A model generated the notes under the pieces. The model was not told the origin of the DNA, did not search any database, and saw only the letters and a list, made by a program, of their open reading frames with translations. Shown piece by piece: positions 13,140-25,625 of a stretch of DNA of 64,000 bases. This DNA comes from Chaetorhynchus papuensis. Lineage: Eukaryota; Chordata; Aves; Passeriformes; Rhipiduridae. Both the position numbers and the translations under genes were made by a program. The stretch lies in the NCBI GenBank assembly GCA_013396525.1, contig VWYX01000208.1, positions 555,611 through 619,610 on the forward strand, given 5' to 3'. Within the stretch, counting starts at the first letter, position 1. The number at the start of each line of letters is the position of its first letter.

Positions 13140-14350
13140 TAAGATAACAGCTGCGGACCCTGAGGGAATCGATGGAAAAAGTGGCTAAGCTATCCGTCGT
13201 ATTTGAGGAGTTGTGGCGATCCACAGACTGGTAAATCAGAAATATAATCTCCATTTTTATAAAGGGAAATAAGGAAGACCCAGGGAACTACAGGCCAGTC
13301 GGTCCCACCTCAGTGCCTGACAAGGTCATGTAGCGGATGCTCCTGGAATGGAGGTACAGGGAGGTCATTGGTGACAGCCAGCGTGGCTGCACTAAGGACA
13401 ACTTTGGCCTGACAAATTTGGAGGCCTTATGTGACTGGGTTATAGTGTTGGTGGATGAGGAAGGAACAACTGACATCATCTACCTGGACTTGTGCAAAGC
13501 ATTTGACACTGTCCCACACAACATCCTTGTCTCTAAACTGGAGAGACACAAATTTGGTGAGTGGAACACTATGTGGATAAAGAATTGGCTGGATGGTAGC
13601 CCTCAGAGAGTTGTGGGAACAGCTTGATGTCCAAGTGGAGACCAGTGATGAATGGCGTTCCTCAGGGGACCAGCGCTATTTAATATCCATGTCAGTGACA
13701 CATACAGGGGGAGCACTCACAGCAAGTTTACTGATGACACCAGTCTGTGTGCAGCCAATGCACTGGAGGGCAGGGATGCCATCCAGAGGGACCTGGACAG
13801 GCTGGAGAGGTGGACCTGTGCAAACCTCTGGAAGTTCAACAAGGTCGGATACAGGAGCCCACCTCTGTGTTGGGTCAATCCCAAACATGGATACAGGCTG
13901 AGTAACGAGTGAATGGAGAGCTGCCCTGAGGACATGGGCTGTTGTTTGGTAAGAAGCTTGACATGACCTAGCAAAGTGAGCTTGCAGCCCAGAAGGCCAA
14001 CCATGTCCTGCGCTGCACCACAAGAAGTGTGACCAGCAGGTTGAGGGAGGTGATTCTTCCCCTCTATTCTACTCTTGTGAGACCCAGCCTGTAGTACTGG
14101 ATCCAGCTCTGGGGTCCCCAGCATAAGAAGGACATGAACCTGTTGGAGTGAGTCGTCACAATGGTGACCAGAGGGCTGGAGCACCTCTTTTATGAAGACA
14201 GGCTGAGACAGTTGGAGTTGTCCAGCCTGGAAAAGAGAAGGCTCAAGGAAGACCTAGCAGCCTTACAGTACCTAAAAGGGATCTACAAAAAAGGACTTTT
14301 TACAAGGGCATTTGGTGAAAGTACAAGGGTGAATGGTTGAAGACACTAGA
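13140..14350 (+). repeat. CR1 LINE, about 1.2 kb with broken ORF2
   Basis: This is the longest CR1 copy here. Successive frames carry CR1 reverse-transcriptase pieces. At 13337-13627 there is a segment with IIYLDLCKAFDTVPHNIL, the motif-A block with its catalytic Asp. At 13652-13912, in another frame, RGPALFNIHVS is followed by KFTDDTSL, the degenerate FADD motif C. Frameshifts and stops separate them and block B is damaged, so no protein can be made. The body continues to a CR1 3' segment (TTTTACAAGGGCATTTGGTG) but has lost the octamer tail. An oppositely oriented CR1 follows directly. Confidence 0.9.
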
Positions 14351-14352
14351 TT

Positions 14353-14712
14353 TAGAATCATAGCCTTTATTTAGAATCGTAGAATGGTTTGGCTTGGCAG
14401 GGAGCTTAAAGATCATCTAATTCCAATTCCCCTGCCATGGACAGGGAAACACCTTCCAGTGGACCAGGTTGCTCAGATCTCCATCCAGCTTGGCCTTGAA
14501 CACCTCAAGGGATGGGGCATCAACAGTGTCTCTAGACAACCTGTGCCAGTGTCTCCCCACCTGCCCTCACAGTAAAGAATCCTAATGTCTAGTATAAACC
14601 TCCTCTCTTGAAGTTTGAAGCCATTCCCCCTTGTCCTGTCACTATATGCTCTTGTAAAACATCTGTCTCCATCTTTCTTGTAGGCTCTTTTCAAGTACTG
14701 GAAAGAAGGCTA
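14353..14712 (-). repeat. CR1 LINE, 3' end fragment (antisense)
   Basis: Read on the minus strand this is the CR1 3' region, with the tail end at left (AGAATCGTAGAATGGTTTGG). The + strand shows the familiar antisense strings CCTGCCATGGACAGGGA, TTGAACACCTCAAGGGATGG and CCATTCCCCCTTGTCCTGTC. It is tail to tail with the sense copy that ends at about 14350. Confidence 0.92.
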
Positions 14713-17183
14713 AATATTAGGTATCATGAGATTTTAAAATATTTTAAAAGATGAGTTCTAAGCATTTACAGTGCATTACTATTGTATTTTTCAACTTTTT
14801 CTTCACATTATTTTGGAGTAGAATCCTAGATCACAATTGGATGTTATTCTAATTTGTATAGGCAACTAAAAAAGCTGAGGCTTAGACACAGACCATACTA
14901 AAGCTCCAAGACTTGTGATATAACTTCTGAGAACAAAATGGGAATACAATGATTGTTTAGTTCTGCTTAGAAAGGATGCCAAGGGGACTGAGCATTTTCA
15001 AGCTCTTGAAATAGCCCAGAAGGTCAGATCATATGCCTATAACTCATTTTCGAGTTGCGTAGCCAATAATTCCAAATGCTTTTCTCAACTTCACTCTTCA
15101 GATCTTTGGCTATCTAAGTTAACATATTTCCTCGAACTTGCTGAACATCTTCTAAATTAGTATTCACCCACTCATCCATTTCAATGTGCTACCAAGACAC
15201 TTGAGTTCCAAAATAATTTTGTCATTTGCTATCATTATCTTCTATCAAGAAAACGTTCTGCTTCATTATGTCTTCATTAAAATAAATCTCCAAATGAAGC
15301 GTGGGTGAACAGTGCCCTTCAATTTCATTTATGTCATTTGTGAAGGGTGGTAAAGAGCCACTGTCTGCAAGAATCAATAATTTTATAATTACATACTTAT
15401 TAGTGTGGCTACTTGTATGATATATCACATAATGAGGCATCCTGCGGAGTTGCTGGTGCAGCAGTACAATATTATCCTGTAATTTTCACTTTGTTCACCA
15501 CCACTTTGTATTAATACGTAGGCACTTTGTGCGGAATGGAGGTTAAACAATGTTACTCCAACATGGCAGGAAAATACTGTCATCTTCATTTGGGGAACAA
15601 ATTGTTATTACTATGCTAATAAAAGGGTACTGGTTTAACATAGTTTTACCTCTTAATTTTTCAAGATGATAAGACATGATTGCCCTTACAATGAGGATCC
15701 AACTTTTTCACATAGTACTAGAGGTCAGATGCTGGTGCTACTGTGAAGTAACTCTTACTCTGAGGTGGAATTGCCATATAGATACTAGTGTGGCAAAGAG
15801 CAATATTTAATACTTTCCTTCCTGTGCAACACCCAATATCAAGTCACATCTGAAAACAATAAGGCCTGATCCACAGCTCAAAAATCTTGGAAATAAATAT
15901 CAGGTCTAGTTCAAATACCTCTTAGTCATTTGCTTTAAGCAGTGTCCATTTCTGAGTCAGCAGGTCGAAAGCTATTACAGAAATCAGAAGGGAAAAAGTA
16001 AGCCTCCACTCCAGATTGTAGATGTATTTATCTTCTCTATGAACATTTAAAAATTAGTTACTGAAAATGATTTTGCCCATGAAGACATCATCCTTCAACA
16101 CAAACCTCATCCCTACCATGCTGATATTCTCTGACAGACATTTTTAAATGCTTCGCAGAAACTCAGACATTTTTAGTCTTTGTGCAAATTTAATTCATTT
16201 TTTATTACTATCAGAACTCCTTCTCACATGAGGCTAAAGAAGGGTGCTGTGAGAAATATGTGTTGCTCATATTTACCATTGACATTTTGTGTAATTAGGA
16301 AGGAAAACTCTTTGCAATCATATTGGTCTAGCTTTTTTCATGGACTCCTAATTGGTTGACTATTCAAGAAAAGGAAGAACAATTTTTAAGAACATTACCA
16401 CAGTATGCACCTGGATTTACACAGCTGCTGTCTCATGATCATTTCACAGACATGCCATCGTACTTGCTAGGCAAATGACAAATTTTGGACTTTGTAAAAT
16501 GTATCTGCCTGTGATGATTTTCAGAGCTTGGCTTTCCTTCGGTCTTCTGTGAGTAGTACATAACTACCAGTTAAATCTCAATTTGTGAAACACATTTCTT
16601 GCCACCTTCCCACTCTGCTTTCCTACCTTCTTGCAACATAAAATATCTGCAGCCAGAAAAACGTACAAGCTTAGTATGAAATATTTGCACTACTTAAAAC
16701 AAAAAAAAAATAATCAAATACTTTCTCACTGATAGAAATTCCTCCAAGTAAGATGAGGACACATCTTCCAAATTTCATTAAAATAAGTGACAATATACAC
16801 ATTATTTTTACTGGAGCCAGGAACACAATTTAGGAAAAAAAACCAGAAGTGATCTAGAATGTAGGGTCCCACATCCAAGGTTTTAAATGCATAACAGGTA
16901 AACCATTGTCAAGGAATTCTAAAACGTTTTCATCATTATTCTTTTATGTTAGTTTGACACAGATGAGTTCTGATATCAACAGTGAAAAATGGCTGATAAA
17001 ACAACATTTAGTTGGGATGGAACAAAACTGGGTTTGGGTAGAAAAAAAGATACGCAGTATTAGAGGGCTATAAGCTAGCAAACAAAATCCCATCTGCATC
17101 TGTTATCTTCCTCCCAGCTGTGGTCCCGTTGACTCCAACAAAGATAAAAATCCCATTGATCTGGCACAGGATTTAATTTAATT

Positions 17184-17186
<3 letters not shown>

Positions 17187-17214
<28 letters not shown>

Positions 17215-17216
17215 AC
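17187..17216 (+). repeat. (AAAAC)6 microsatellite
   Basis: This is six pentamer units followed by a C-rich, A-rich stretch (CCCCAACACCCACCGACACC). It produces a chance minus-strand frame rich in Phe and Val. Confidence 0.95.
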
Positions 17217-20200
17217 CCCAACACCCACCGACACCCTCCCAAAAGAAACAAAAAACCAAAACCCAAATAAACAAAACCCCCTCAATGTCCTCTCTTTGAT
17301 AATCCAGACCATTTTATTTACAATTAATGTATTTTAACCCATTATTCAACAATTCTAAAAAAGCTCAGTTGAAGGAAACATGGAGAGAAATGACTAATTT
17401 GATAAGGTTTAGGGTGTCTTTGGTAAGACAGTAGAAAAAACTGTGGAAACAGAAGATAAAGCATCTACTGGTAATATTCTGGGAGTTATAAGTAGTTAAG
17501 ATGGATCCCACTGTGCATTCAGAACCAGCTACTGGAATAGAAATAGATATGACTTTAAAGTTATAAGAGTGGGTTGGATTAATTAAATATACCAGTGAGG
17601 GTTCTGGTAGCTTAAATCTACACTGGATTAAACAGCATCTCTGAAAGAAAAGACATTACTGCTATTACACCAGTATCGTGGCCCCAGATATAAAATCAGC
17701 ACCCATCAGCTATGCCATTGAGGACAATCAGTGCTTTTGTCAAGTCAGGCTCAGTGGAGGAATTTTTTTTCTTATCATATATTTTTTCTTATCATGTATG
17801 CTATATTATATAGCATATATGGAAGTTAAACTTTGAGGTCAGTTGTCAGGAGGCACATGTTCCAGGCTATACGCAAAAATTCTGTGATTTTGGGTGCGTG
17901 GTAACAGTAAAGTATTTACAGATATGAGACACAGCTTTGTGCATTTTCTTCAACATGCTTTGTCACTTCACTGAACTTAGAAATGCTACAATTTTTATTG
18001 GATTATTTTCTCATTAGGACAAGAGATATTAGATTGGAACTGATTAGTTTGTGTTTTCAAATTTTTTATGTACTCATGGCTTTATGTTATTAAAAAACTA
18101 TTGCAAAGTTTCTATCTGGTGGACTGGCCTCAAATAAAAAAATTTAAAACCTCAATTATTCTACCTGTATTTTATGTAGATTATTAGCACATTTTTTGAA
18201 ATCTTTTTAAAACACTGTTGTTTTATCAAAACATTTAAAAAGTATAGTACTCAAAATTTCATTAATTCCCTGTGATGCAGTTTCTTTTCTATGCTCACTG
18301 TAAACTATGAGAAAAAAAGCACTTCATTAATTTTCTATGGATCAAATCAACTGTCACCAAAGCTTATGCAAATGATATTAATAAGCTGACCTAGGCAGAA
18401 AAAGTTGAAGGTCTAAATAAGTAAAACTGAAGTTAATTTTTCCTCTCTTAACTAGAATCATTGAAGATCTTTTTTAAGAAGTAGGAGAGGGCAAGCTTCC
18501 GCTTGCTACACTGTACACTGCACTGCACTGTACGTGTTCTAGTAGGACTTCTCTACCTCTCTCAGCACTGAAACACTCAAATGCCTCAAAATGCTGAAAA
18601 TATTCCTAGCCTGGTCTTAAGTAATTCACTTAAAATGTGGTTAAGACAATTCTACAGATAGGAAATTATTGTTGAGACATGGCTATGTAACTATCAGGTC
18701 ACCATGTGGTAAAAATTTGTCAATAGAATAGTTATTTTGTATTTATGTACAATCCTAATTCTACAAAAAAGTAATCTGAATTATTTTAGCCTTCAGAACA
18801 AAAACCCAAACCAGACATGGTCCACGTATATCATTGTTTCCCAGGACAGTGTTCACATTTTCAACACTGATTCATCTGTATGTTTCATGAACATTAAAAA
18901 AAAACTAAATGAAAAAATCAAAGCATTTTTTCCTGCTTAACCATGATCTACTCTGAGAACTCTGTAGCAGTGATCAATATAGCTAAAGAATGTGTTCGAA
19001 TCATCTTTACAGATTAAGTGTATTGACATTTTTTCACAAATTCATTCTATTCATTTATTTCGTAATGAATCCAGGATGTCGCAAAATCAGACAAAGATAA
19101 AAATGTTTTAAATAGAATTTAGATTTATGTTTGCACAGTAGCTGCACTTAGTAGGTGTACAAGCAGATAGTCTCTCAAAGTATTATGTCTTTTAGTCCTT
19201 TTCTATAGCTGAATTAATTTTTAGAATAATTTCAGCATTTTAAGAGTGATCCATGGGCTTGAGCTACATTTCTTTTCCATTTTATTAGGATACTCTTTTT
19301 ATGATGTTGAAGCTTTTTATATATAGCTCCCTGTACAGAAACTGCCAGCTCAACTCTACATGCAGGATCAAAGCCAATGTCCATCACTTTATTACAATAG
19401 GAAAATGAAATTAAAAACAGCTTGCTCATCAGGATGTTTAAAACATCCGTATTTCACTTGCCTAAATTTTTTTTAAAAACACTTCTTTAGTTTTCTGTGG
19501 GTGTTGTGTTATCAACTTCTTGCTCATTTGTTTGTTGTGGTTTTTTTTCTTTTGAGGTCATGGTCATGGAATTACATTTGATGAAGTTTAAAAAAGGACT
19601 AATTATTAAGGAAAAAAGCCTAGAACTTTGGCATGCTTTTTTTTCCTTAAATATTTTTAGGGACAAAACACTAGCAGAAAAGAATAGTAACATTGTACTG
19701 TAACAGGAAACAAAAGGTATGTAGAGGTCTTCAATATTATTATATATTGTCTTGCTGTGGCAGAACACAAAAATAAGATCTGTATCCAGCCTTCATAAGT
19801 TGTAAAGCATAACTGTATTATGTTTTTTCTAAAGCTGTGCAACTCCTTTAAGGTATTGCAAGCTCCAGGAAGAAATACATCAGGTACAATCACATTGTTT
19901 TTATACCTGCAGAATGGCATTTTTCGGTCCTAAGAGTGCTGCAGGTAATTCTAGATCTACCAAGAAGGTACTAAGAAATCCTTAAAGTGAAGAAAAAAAA
20001 AAAAAAAGGAATCTTAATACTTTAGTATTAAGAGAAATACTTCATAGAGAAAGAAGTAAACTCTAACCTAATTTTAGCTAGTCTTCAGGAGCCAGTGAAT
20101 TGGAATTATTTCCCCTAGTTCACCAAAGAAGCAGAGTAAGTTGTAAGACGGAGTACACGAGAAGGTGAATAGAGAGATAATTAAAGGAAGGCCTAAATTC

Positions 20201-21247
20201 TGAAGATGTCTTGCAAATAATTTTTTTCCTACTGTCTAGAGAGGCACCACTTCACCATCTCCTATGGCAGATAAGACATTTGACTTACTGAAAGCAACAT
20301 CTGAGACTCCAAGTATATCTGAGAGAAAATTAAAAAAAAAAAAAAAATACACTCTGCGGCAATGGGATCCAAAGTCAGAGATCTTCTGTACAAAGTATGC
20401 CTGACCTTGCCCACCCTGAAGCCCGGTGTGCCTTTTTCTTTGTGTATCTCTTTAGTGCCAGTCACACTTTGTGACAATTCCCTACCAATGTCTAGGCATA
20501 GTCATGGTGTTTCTTACCATCTCTTTGCATTAATTATTTTTGTTTTGCTTTGCTGTGGCTTGTAACATGGTAGTATGCCAGCCTCCCTTTTAAGTGGTCT
20601 GAAACCTTTTATGACTTAATTAAACTAATATGATACTTACTCATCTGCTTCCTTTCCACCACTAGGCTTCCTCTTATTTTTTAAATTAAATTCTCCTGAG
20701 GGTGACAGATGCAGACAAATTACTGCACTTGCTCTATACATCTGAAAAATACAGACACTTTTTAGGTGACTCTGTAAGAATTTATGCAGCTAGGTCCAGG
20801 TTTTAACCCTTGATATTGATGACAGCTCTCACTTCTCATCCAGGTGGATTTCAGTGCCCTTCCCTGACTCAGCAAGGTACATACTTGTCTCTTCCTCCAA
20901 GCTGTCACACAGAACAGCTGGATTCATGTGAAGAGCAAAAGTGACAAGGTTTCAATTGCAGTTTTTGCTGATCTCCTCCAGGCCGTAGTTACCCAGTTGT
21001 TATAGACAGAAGCCAGGCAAACCTCACTAGTGTATGTCTTGAAATGGATTATATCAAGTGCAATTAAATAAGAGAAATTAAACTTTCATTCTGCTCTCTC
21101 CTTCATGTCATTCAGCAAGACAATGGCAGATTGTGGTTGGGCTTGGTTGTTTTTCGCTTTTACCATTGAGCTACAGATTTCAAAATCAAAATCAACACGT
21201 TTATAGACATATTGAAAACCATAGCCCCACAGGGAATTGGGCCCAAA

Positions 21248-21273
21248 TATTATATATAATATATATATAATAT
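21248..21273. repeat. Imperfect (TA)n microsatellite
   Basis: Alternating T and A with small breaks, about 180 bases before the CpG island. It is not positioned as a TATA box for exon 1. Confidence 0.9.
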
Positions 21274-21429
21274 GAGCTTCAACAAGCTTATGGTGGGGAG
21301 GGAGAAGGAGACCATTTCCAGGGAGCTGCACAGAGAAATAAACGCTTCTTCGCTGGATTAGTATTGAAGCCTACCAGGATCAAAACCAGGGGGGAAATCT
21401 TACAAGATATTGGTGTACCTGCTGCCCCC

Positions 21430-22260
21430 GATATTCTCAGCAGGAGCTGGGCTGCGCTGGCCGGCAGGTGGGCCGGCCGAGCGAGGGGCGGGCGGGGGGC
21501 CGGGCTCTCCGGTTGCCAGGTGAAGCGCAACGTCTCCGCCTCCCCGCGGTAAGCGCGCAGCCCCGCGGAGCGCACGCAGGCGGCCCGGATCGCCTCGGCC
21601 CGCCTCGGCTCCGCGCGGCGCGCACCGCCCCAGCCTTCGCCATGGCGAAGGCGGTCAAGAAGGGATTGTTCTGCCCGAGCTTCGTGAGGAAGAACTGGCT
21701 GCTGCTGAGCACGGTGGTCGCCGTGCTGGCGGGTGAGCGCGGGGACAGGCAGGGAGCGCGGCGCCGCCGCCCCCCGCCCGGCCTTGCTGGCACGGTACGG
21801 CCTTGCCGGGCGCAAGGGTGGCGCGGCGCCGGACCGGAGCCCGCGGCGGGGCGAGGGGTGCTGCGCGGCCGCGGGGCCGGGCCGGGCGGCGCGGGGCGAC
21901 GCTAGCGCCCCACCCGAAAGGCGGGCGAGGGCGGCCGGCCGCTCTTCCCCGGCATCGCCGCGGCCGCGGAGAGCAGCCCCGCAGTGTCGCGGTGCCGCGG
22001 CGGCAGGGCGAGAGCGGGGGGACGGGGCGCTCGCAGCCCCGGGCGGCCGGGTCGGCAGCGGGGGCCCGGGGCCCTCCTGGGCGGGCCGGCCCCTGCGCGC
22101 GTCCCGCCGGCCCGTGTGGCAAAGGTCGGTGATCGGCGGGGTGAGACCGCCGAGAGGGGAAGGAGCACGGAGCGCTGTGTGCCCTCCGTAATGCGGGTCC
22201 CCGGTGGGCTGTGCTCCGGGCGGCCTCTGCAGCTCTTGGGGGGAACGCGGCGCCTGCATA
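21430..22260 (+). promoter_or_regulatory. SLC1A1: CpG-island promoter of SLC1A1
   Basis: This is an abrupt block of very high GC content with dense CpG, set in an otherwise AT-rich, CpG-poor region. It covers the start codon and runs about 500 bases into intron 1. An Sp1-type GC box (GGGGCGGGC) lies at 21485-21493, about 150 bases before the ATG. No TATA box is seen at a sensible distance; the TA-rich stretch at 21248-21273 is a simple repeat outside the island. This fits a TATA-less, dispersed-start promoter. The transcription start cannot be placed from sequence alone, and the 5' UTR probably lies between about 21430 and 21641. Several long open frames cross this block on both strands, but they reflect the GC-rich composition rather than genes. 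Confidence 0.85.
21642..21732 (+). CDS. SLC1A1: SLC1A1 coding exon 1 (residues 1-30 plus first base of codon 31)
   Basis: This exon codes the cytoplasmic N-terminus and the start of TM1. The protein begins MAKAVKKG and runs into RKNWLLLSTVVAVLAG, which matches the EAAT3 N-terminus (human begins MGKPARKG and continues NNWVLLSTVAAVVLG). The ATG sits in a strong context, with G at -3 and G at +4 (CGCCATGG), and is the only start in frame with the downstream exons that gives the family's normal N-terminal length. The exon ends at the donor GCGG|gtgagc in phase 1, which matches the phase-1 acceptor of exon 2. The first 16 or so residues are the least conserved part, as is usual in this family. The exon lies inside the CpG island, so its base composition is GC-rich, unlike later exons. 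Confidence 0.95.
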
Positions 22261-24910
22261 CTGCGGGTCTGCCAGTGGCAGCCCCGCTGAGGGAGGCTGC
22301 AGGGCCGGAGAGCAGTGGGGGTGGGTTTGTGGAGCTTCTGACGGCCCAAACGAGTGGTGCGGCTGGAAGAGTTCGGCAATGCCGCCCAGCTTTCTGAGGG
22401 GTTTTTATGGGTTGAAAAGTCTGGCAGTGCTACCCGGCGTTCAGAGAGATTGTCAGGGCCATCATTGTTAAGATAGGAGGATTTCTCCCCTGTCCGTCAA
22501 CAAGTTTTTGAAGTGGAAACAAGTTGAACACCATCTTACTAAGGACCGGTGGGCGAAGAGGGCAAAGAAAATGCATCGAGTTACTTAGATGAAGAGGCTT
22601 TTCCATAGGGCATATTTTTGACACACCTTATTTCATTTTCTCCTGGTTATTATTTGGAGAGCCTCGTTCACATTGTTTCTCCTGTGGAGAAGTACTATAA
22701 ATACTTCATTAACTTGCTGTCTGATGGGTTTCTTTCAGATGACTTTTCTGCTAATTTCAACTTTGGCTGGGCCATGCCTATTTCGTTGCAAATTTGTTCA
22801 GAAGAGAGTTATTATCTTGGAATTCCACCCAGTTATTTATAAGCTGTGATCAGAACTGTACTTAACATATACATGTATGTTTTCCTCAATGCGTGCAGTA
22901 TTTGAAAGATCTCTGGGTTTTTCTCACCTCATTCAAAACCAAAATATTTTTGAGTTTCGCATACCAAGTGCTAAGGGCCTTGCTTTGAAAATTTGATTAT
23001 ACAGCTGGAGGAGTGTGTATATGTGTCTATGTTTTCGTGTGTACAATTGCTTTTTCTCATTGTCCTGTCAGGTACTCTTCTACGAGTTGACGTACTGACT
23101 TCAGATTTGCAGAAGTGGTTAAGAAATATTCCCCTCTCGTTATCTTCAATGATTGTAGTTAGAATTAAAGACTGTGATATGATTCTACAGGTGAAACATT
23201 CTGAAATTAAATTTCTCTGAAACCCACAGAGTATGACAATGCGGGAGCTGTGGGAACAACTGACCCCAATTCCCCTAATACCCAATAGGAATTCCCAGCA
23301 AGAGAAGGACAGGCTCCCAACACCTCTTGAGTCCTTGGACTTCTCTGTTTGCTATGCTGTAATTAACAGTCCTGAACTCAGGGGAGCTCTGTAATATTGT
23401 CAAAGAGAGTCTTCATAGTAATTCCATGAGCCTTGGACCAAATTACATTTTGCAAGTAACTGTGTGTCTGCAGCATTTTCAGTATTTCTCAAAGGTGAAC
23501 TAAGGAACAGTGAAACCATTGTAAAGATGGAGTGGAATAATATATTATTGTTTTACTACAGCTTGAGAAAAGTTTGCAGTATACCTCGAGTCCACAAACC
23601 CTTCATAATTAAATGTACATATTTATTCATTTTTAATATGCCCTGGGAAACTGGTCTGAGGTTTGTTAATCTAGTTAGCGTGGAAAAACAATTTAGCATT
23701 TATGAGCAGAACAGTAGCACATCATTTTGAAAGAAGGAAATAGGCTTTTCAGAAATGTATGATGAGGGAGGAGTGGAAGTAATAAATGCAGCAAGCTGTG
23801 AAAATATGCTGTGAAAGCTGTCCAGCTGTGCTGCAAAGTACCTGATATTCCTACACTATCATATGGAATTGTGATTTTTGATTATCATTATCAGAGCCAT
23901 GTTCAGCATCCATTTGAAATATGCTTATCTTTGCTAGTACCCTTACAAAGCTGAGAAGTCTCCCTGATTATTTGTGTGTGCCTCTGACAAGAGACGGAAA
24001 CCCCTCAGAATTCCAGACACTTCTTCCTTCAAGAGTAATTATTTTATGCTGTATTTTAAGCATTCAACCCTTTGCCTGTCCTTTCCATTTTAAAGAATAC
24101 TGGAATTTCTTTTATAGCAGTGTGTGTGGGGTTATAATTTAAAATCTGTACACAAAACATCTTGAGTGTCATGTCTTTTGGGTGAAAACACCTGAATGTA
24201 TATTAAAAGAAAACAAATTCGAGGCTCAAGAGTTATTTTCCGTGCCTTAGAAGAGAGTCAGTCTCAGACTACCAAGCTGATGTGGAGAGATCTGTAACCA
24301 GGAGAGCAGCAGCCTCACATGAATACCTGCAAAAAGAGGTGTGTCTTACATCTTTTTATTCTGCTGGCCTTACTGAGCCCAAAGCAACTGAGCTAACAAA
24401 AGCATTTTAAAAGCCAGCTTGCTTCAAGTGCTTCTTCAGCCCTTTATATAGAAAGTTACATTGTTTCCAGGTTGTACAATCAAGGCAAAATAAACCAGAA
24501 ATATCCCTGAAAATTACTCACCCTGAAACAGGTGTCCAAAGGGCAATTGCATATGGAGAGTTTAAGTCACACTTCACAGGTTTCTCATAGAGCATTTCTT
24601 TTTGGTTGTCACTTTGTCTCCAGAAGGTCACTGCTGCAACGCAGACAAACCAGTCATGAAAGTAAAAGGCTAATGTGCTCATTAGTCTGTGTGTCATAGC
24701 CTGATAGCTTGTAATACTGTGCAGTTCTTCAGCAGAACAGCCTTTTTCTTACTGTGGAAATAAAAGTGTAGGTGACTTGTGTACATGTGGTCCAAGGCAC
24801 TGAGTTGCAGTAGCATGCTATACTAGAGCCAAGATCGTTTTACGTTCTCAGAAATTATACACAAGTAAGTTGCAAAGTTTTTATACTTGTAATTTTGAAA
24901 TCTATTAGCA

Positions 24911-24972
24911 CTCTTTTTTCCTTCTTTTTTCTTCTTTTTTTTCTTTTTTTTCTTTTTTTTTCCTTTCTTTTT
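24911..24972 (+). repeat. 62-base pure pyrimidine tract (T-rich with C)
   Basis: An uninterrupted run of C and T, mostly T6-T8 blocks separated by single C. Such tracts can form triplex structures and are unstable in length. Here it is in intron 1, about 10.5 kb before the exon 2 acceptor, so it is not that acceptor's polypyrimidine tract. Confidence 0.95.
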
Positions 24973-25384
24973 GTTTTGGTAGCAGCTTTGTGTCTGGGAA
25001 ACATTATTTTGAAAGATTCAGTTCACCTAAATTTACAGGTTACGAGTACTTTTCTTTAAATCTCTGAATGAACTGTCTGTCACTTCCTAAACAGATTCAG
25101 AACTTCAGATACCTCTGAGCCAGTCTGTGACTTGGAGGCGGGCTTTTCTCAACAGCAGATGTGTGGGACACTGAAACTGTTCAAGTATTCATGAGGAAAT
25201 GTGAGAAATTCAATATTTAGATTGATGAAGAAGGAGGAAGCTAATGGAGACTGTGAATGGCAGGTGTCCTTTCTTCAGCCCACCACAGATCACGTTCATC
25301 AGGGGTGTGCCAGTGCAGAGTGTGAGGCAGCGATAAACACTTTTGTGCTCTGCCGTTACCTTCCTCCGTCGTTCTCCTCTTCAC

Positions 25385-25625
25385 ACGTGTACGCGGTCCT
25401 CACGCGGTGCACCTCAGACACCACGAGAAAGGGAGCTTGGTGCGGGCTCGGGAGCCGGGCTGGGCGGCGCAGCGGCGGCGGGAGCTGTCCGAGGTGGCTC
25501 GGGGAGAGCCGGGACCGGGCGGCCAGAGGACGTGCAAAAAAACTCGAGATGCAGCAAGCAGTGGTGTAAGGCAGGGGTGGAGTGACTGAGAGCGGGCGGA
25601 GGCCATGTATTGAGGCTCGAGCGTG
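25385..25625 (+). promoter_or_regulatory. Second, short CpG island in intron 1; candidate alternative promoter
   Basis: About 25 CpG dinucleotides occur in about 240 bases, with a GC-rich core at 25436-25530 (AGCGGCGGCGGGAGC), surrounded by CpG-poor intron. A donor-like sequence, GT|gtaagg, lies at 25566-25571 just downstream, as expected at the end of a first exon. An ATG at 25549 precedes it by 17 bases, but joining to exon 2 at that donor would not keep the SLC1A1 frame, so such an exon would be untranslated or coding for something else. A broader frame at 25201-25569 (122 codons) crosses the patch but shows no similarity I recognise. Promoter activity is inferred from composition only. 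Confidence 0.5.

Larger units (their letters stand above)
14713..21429. other. Intergenic DNA upstream of SLC1A1, no gene recognised
   Basis: This is 6.7 kb of AT-rich sequence up to the CpG island. It contains an (AAAAC)n run at 17187-17216, poly(A) runs near 19990 and 20331, and a TA-rich stretch at 21248-21273. I found no exon, RNA gene or named interspersed repeat. Distal enhancers could be present but cannot be told from sequence alone. Confidence 0.6.

Noticed and set aside
13337..13912. Reverse-transcriptase-like frames as a possible functional gene
   Set aside because: They are pieces of one CR1 LINE broken by frameshifts, stops and loss of the block B region.
18990..19005. GTTCGAATC string resembling a tRNA T-loop
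   Set aside because: No matching acceptor stem, D-arm or anticodon arm is seen around it, so it is not a tRNA gene.
21288..22379. 363-codon minus-strand open frame over the SLC1A1 CpG island, with several other long frames on both strands
   Set aside because: High GC content depletes stop codons in all frames. The residues are Arg/Ala/Pro/Gly-rich without any domain, and the frame lies antisense to a certain promoter and exon.
25201..25569. 122-codon frame crossing the intronic CpG island
   Set aside because: No recognised similarity. It starts in AT-rich intron and stays open through GC-rich sequence, as expected by composition. The island itself is kept as a candidate promoter.
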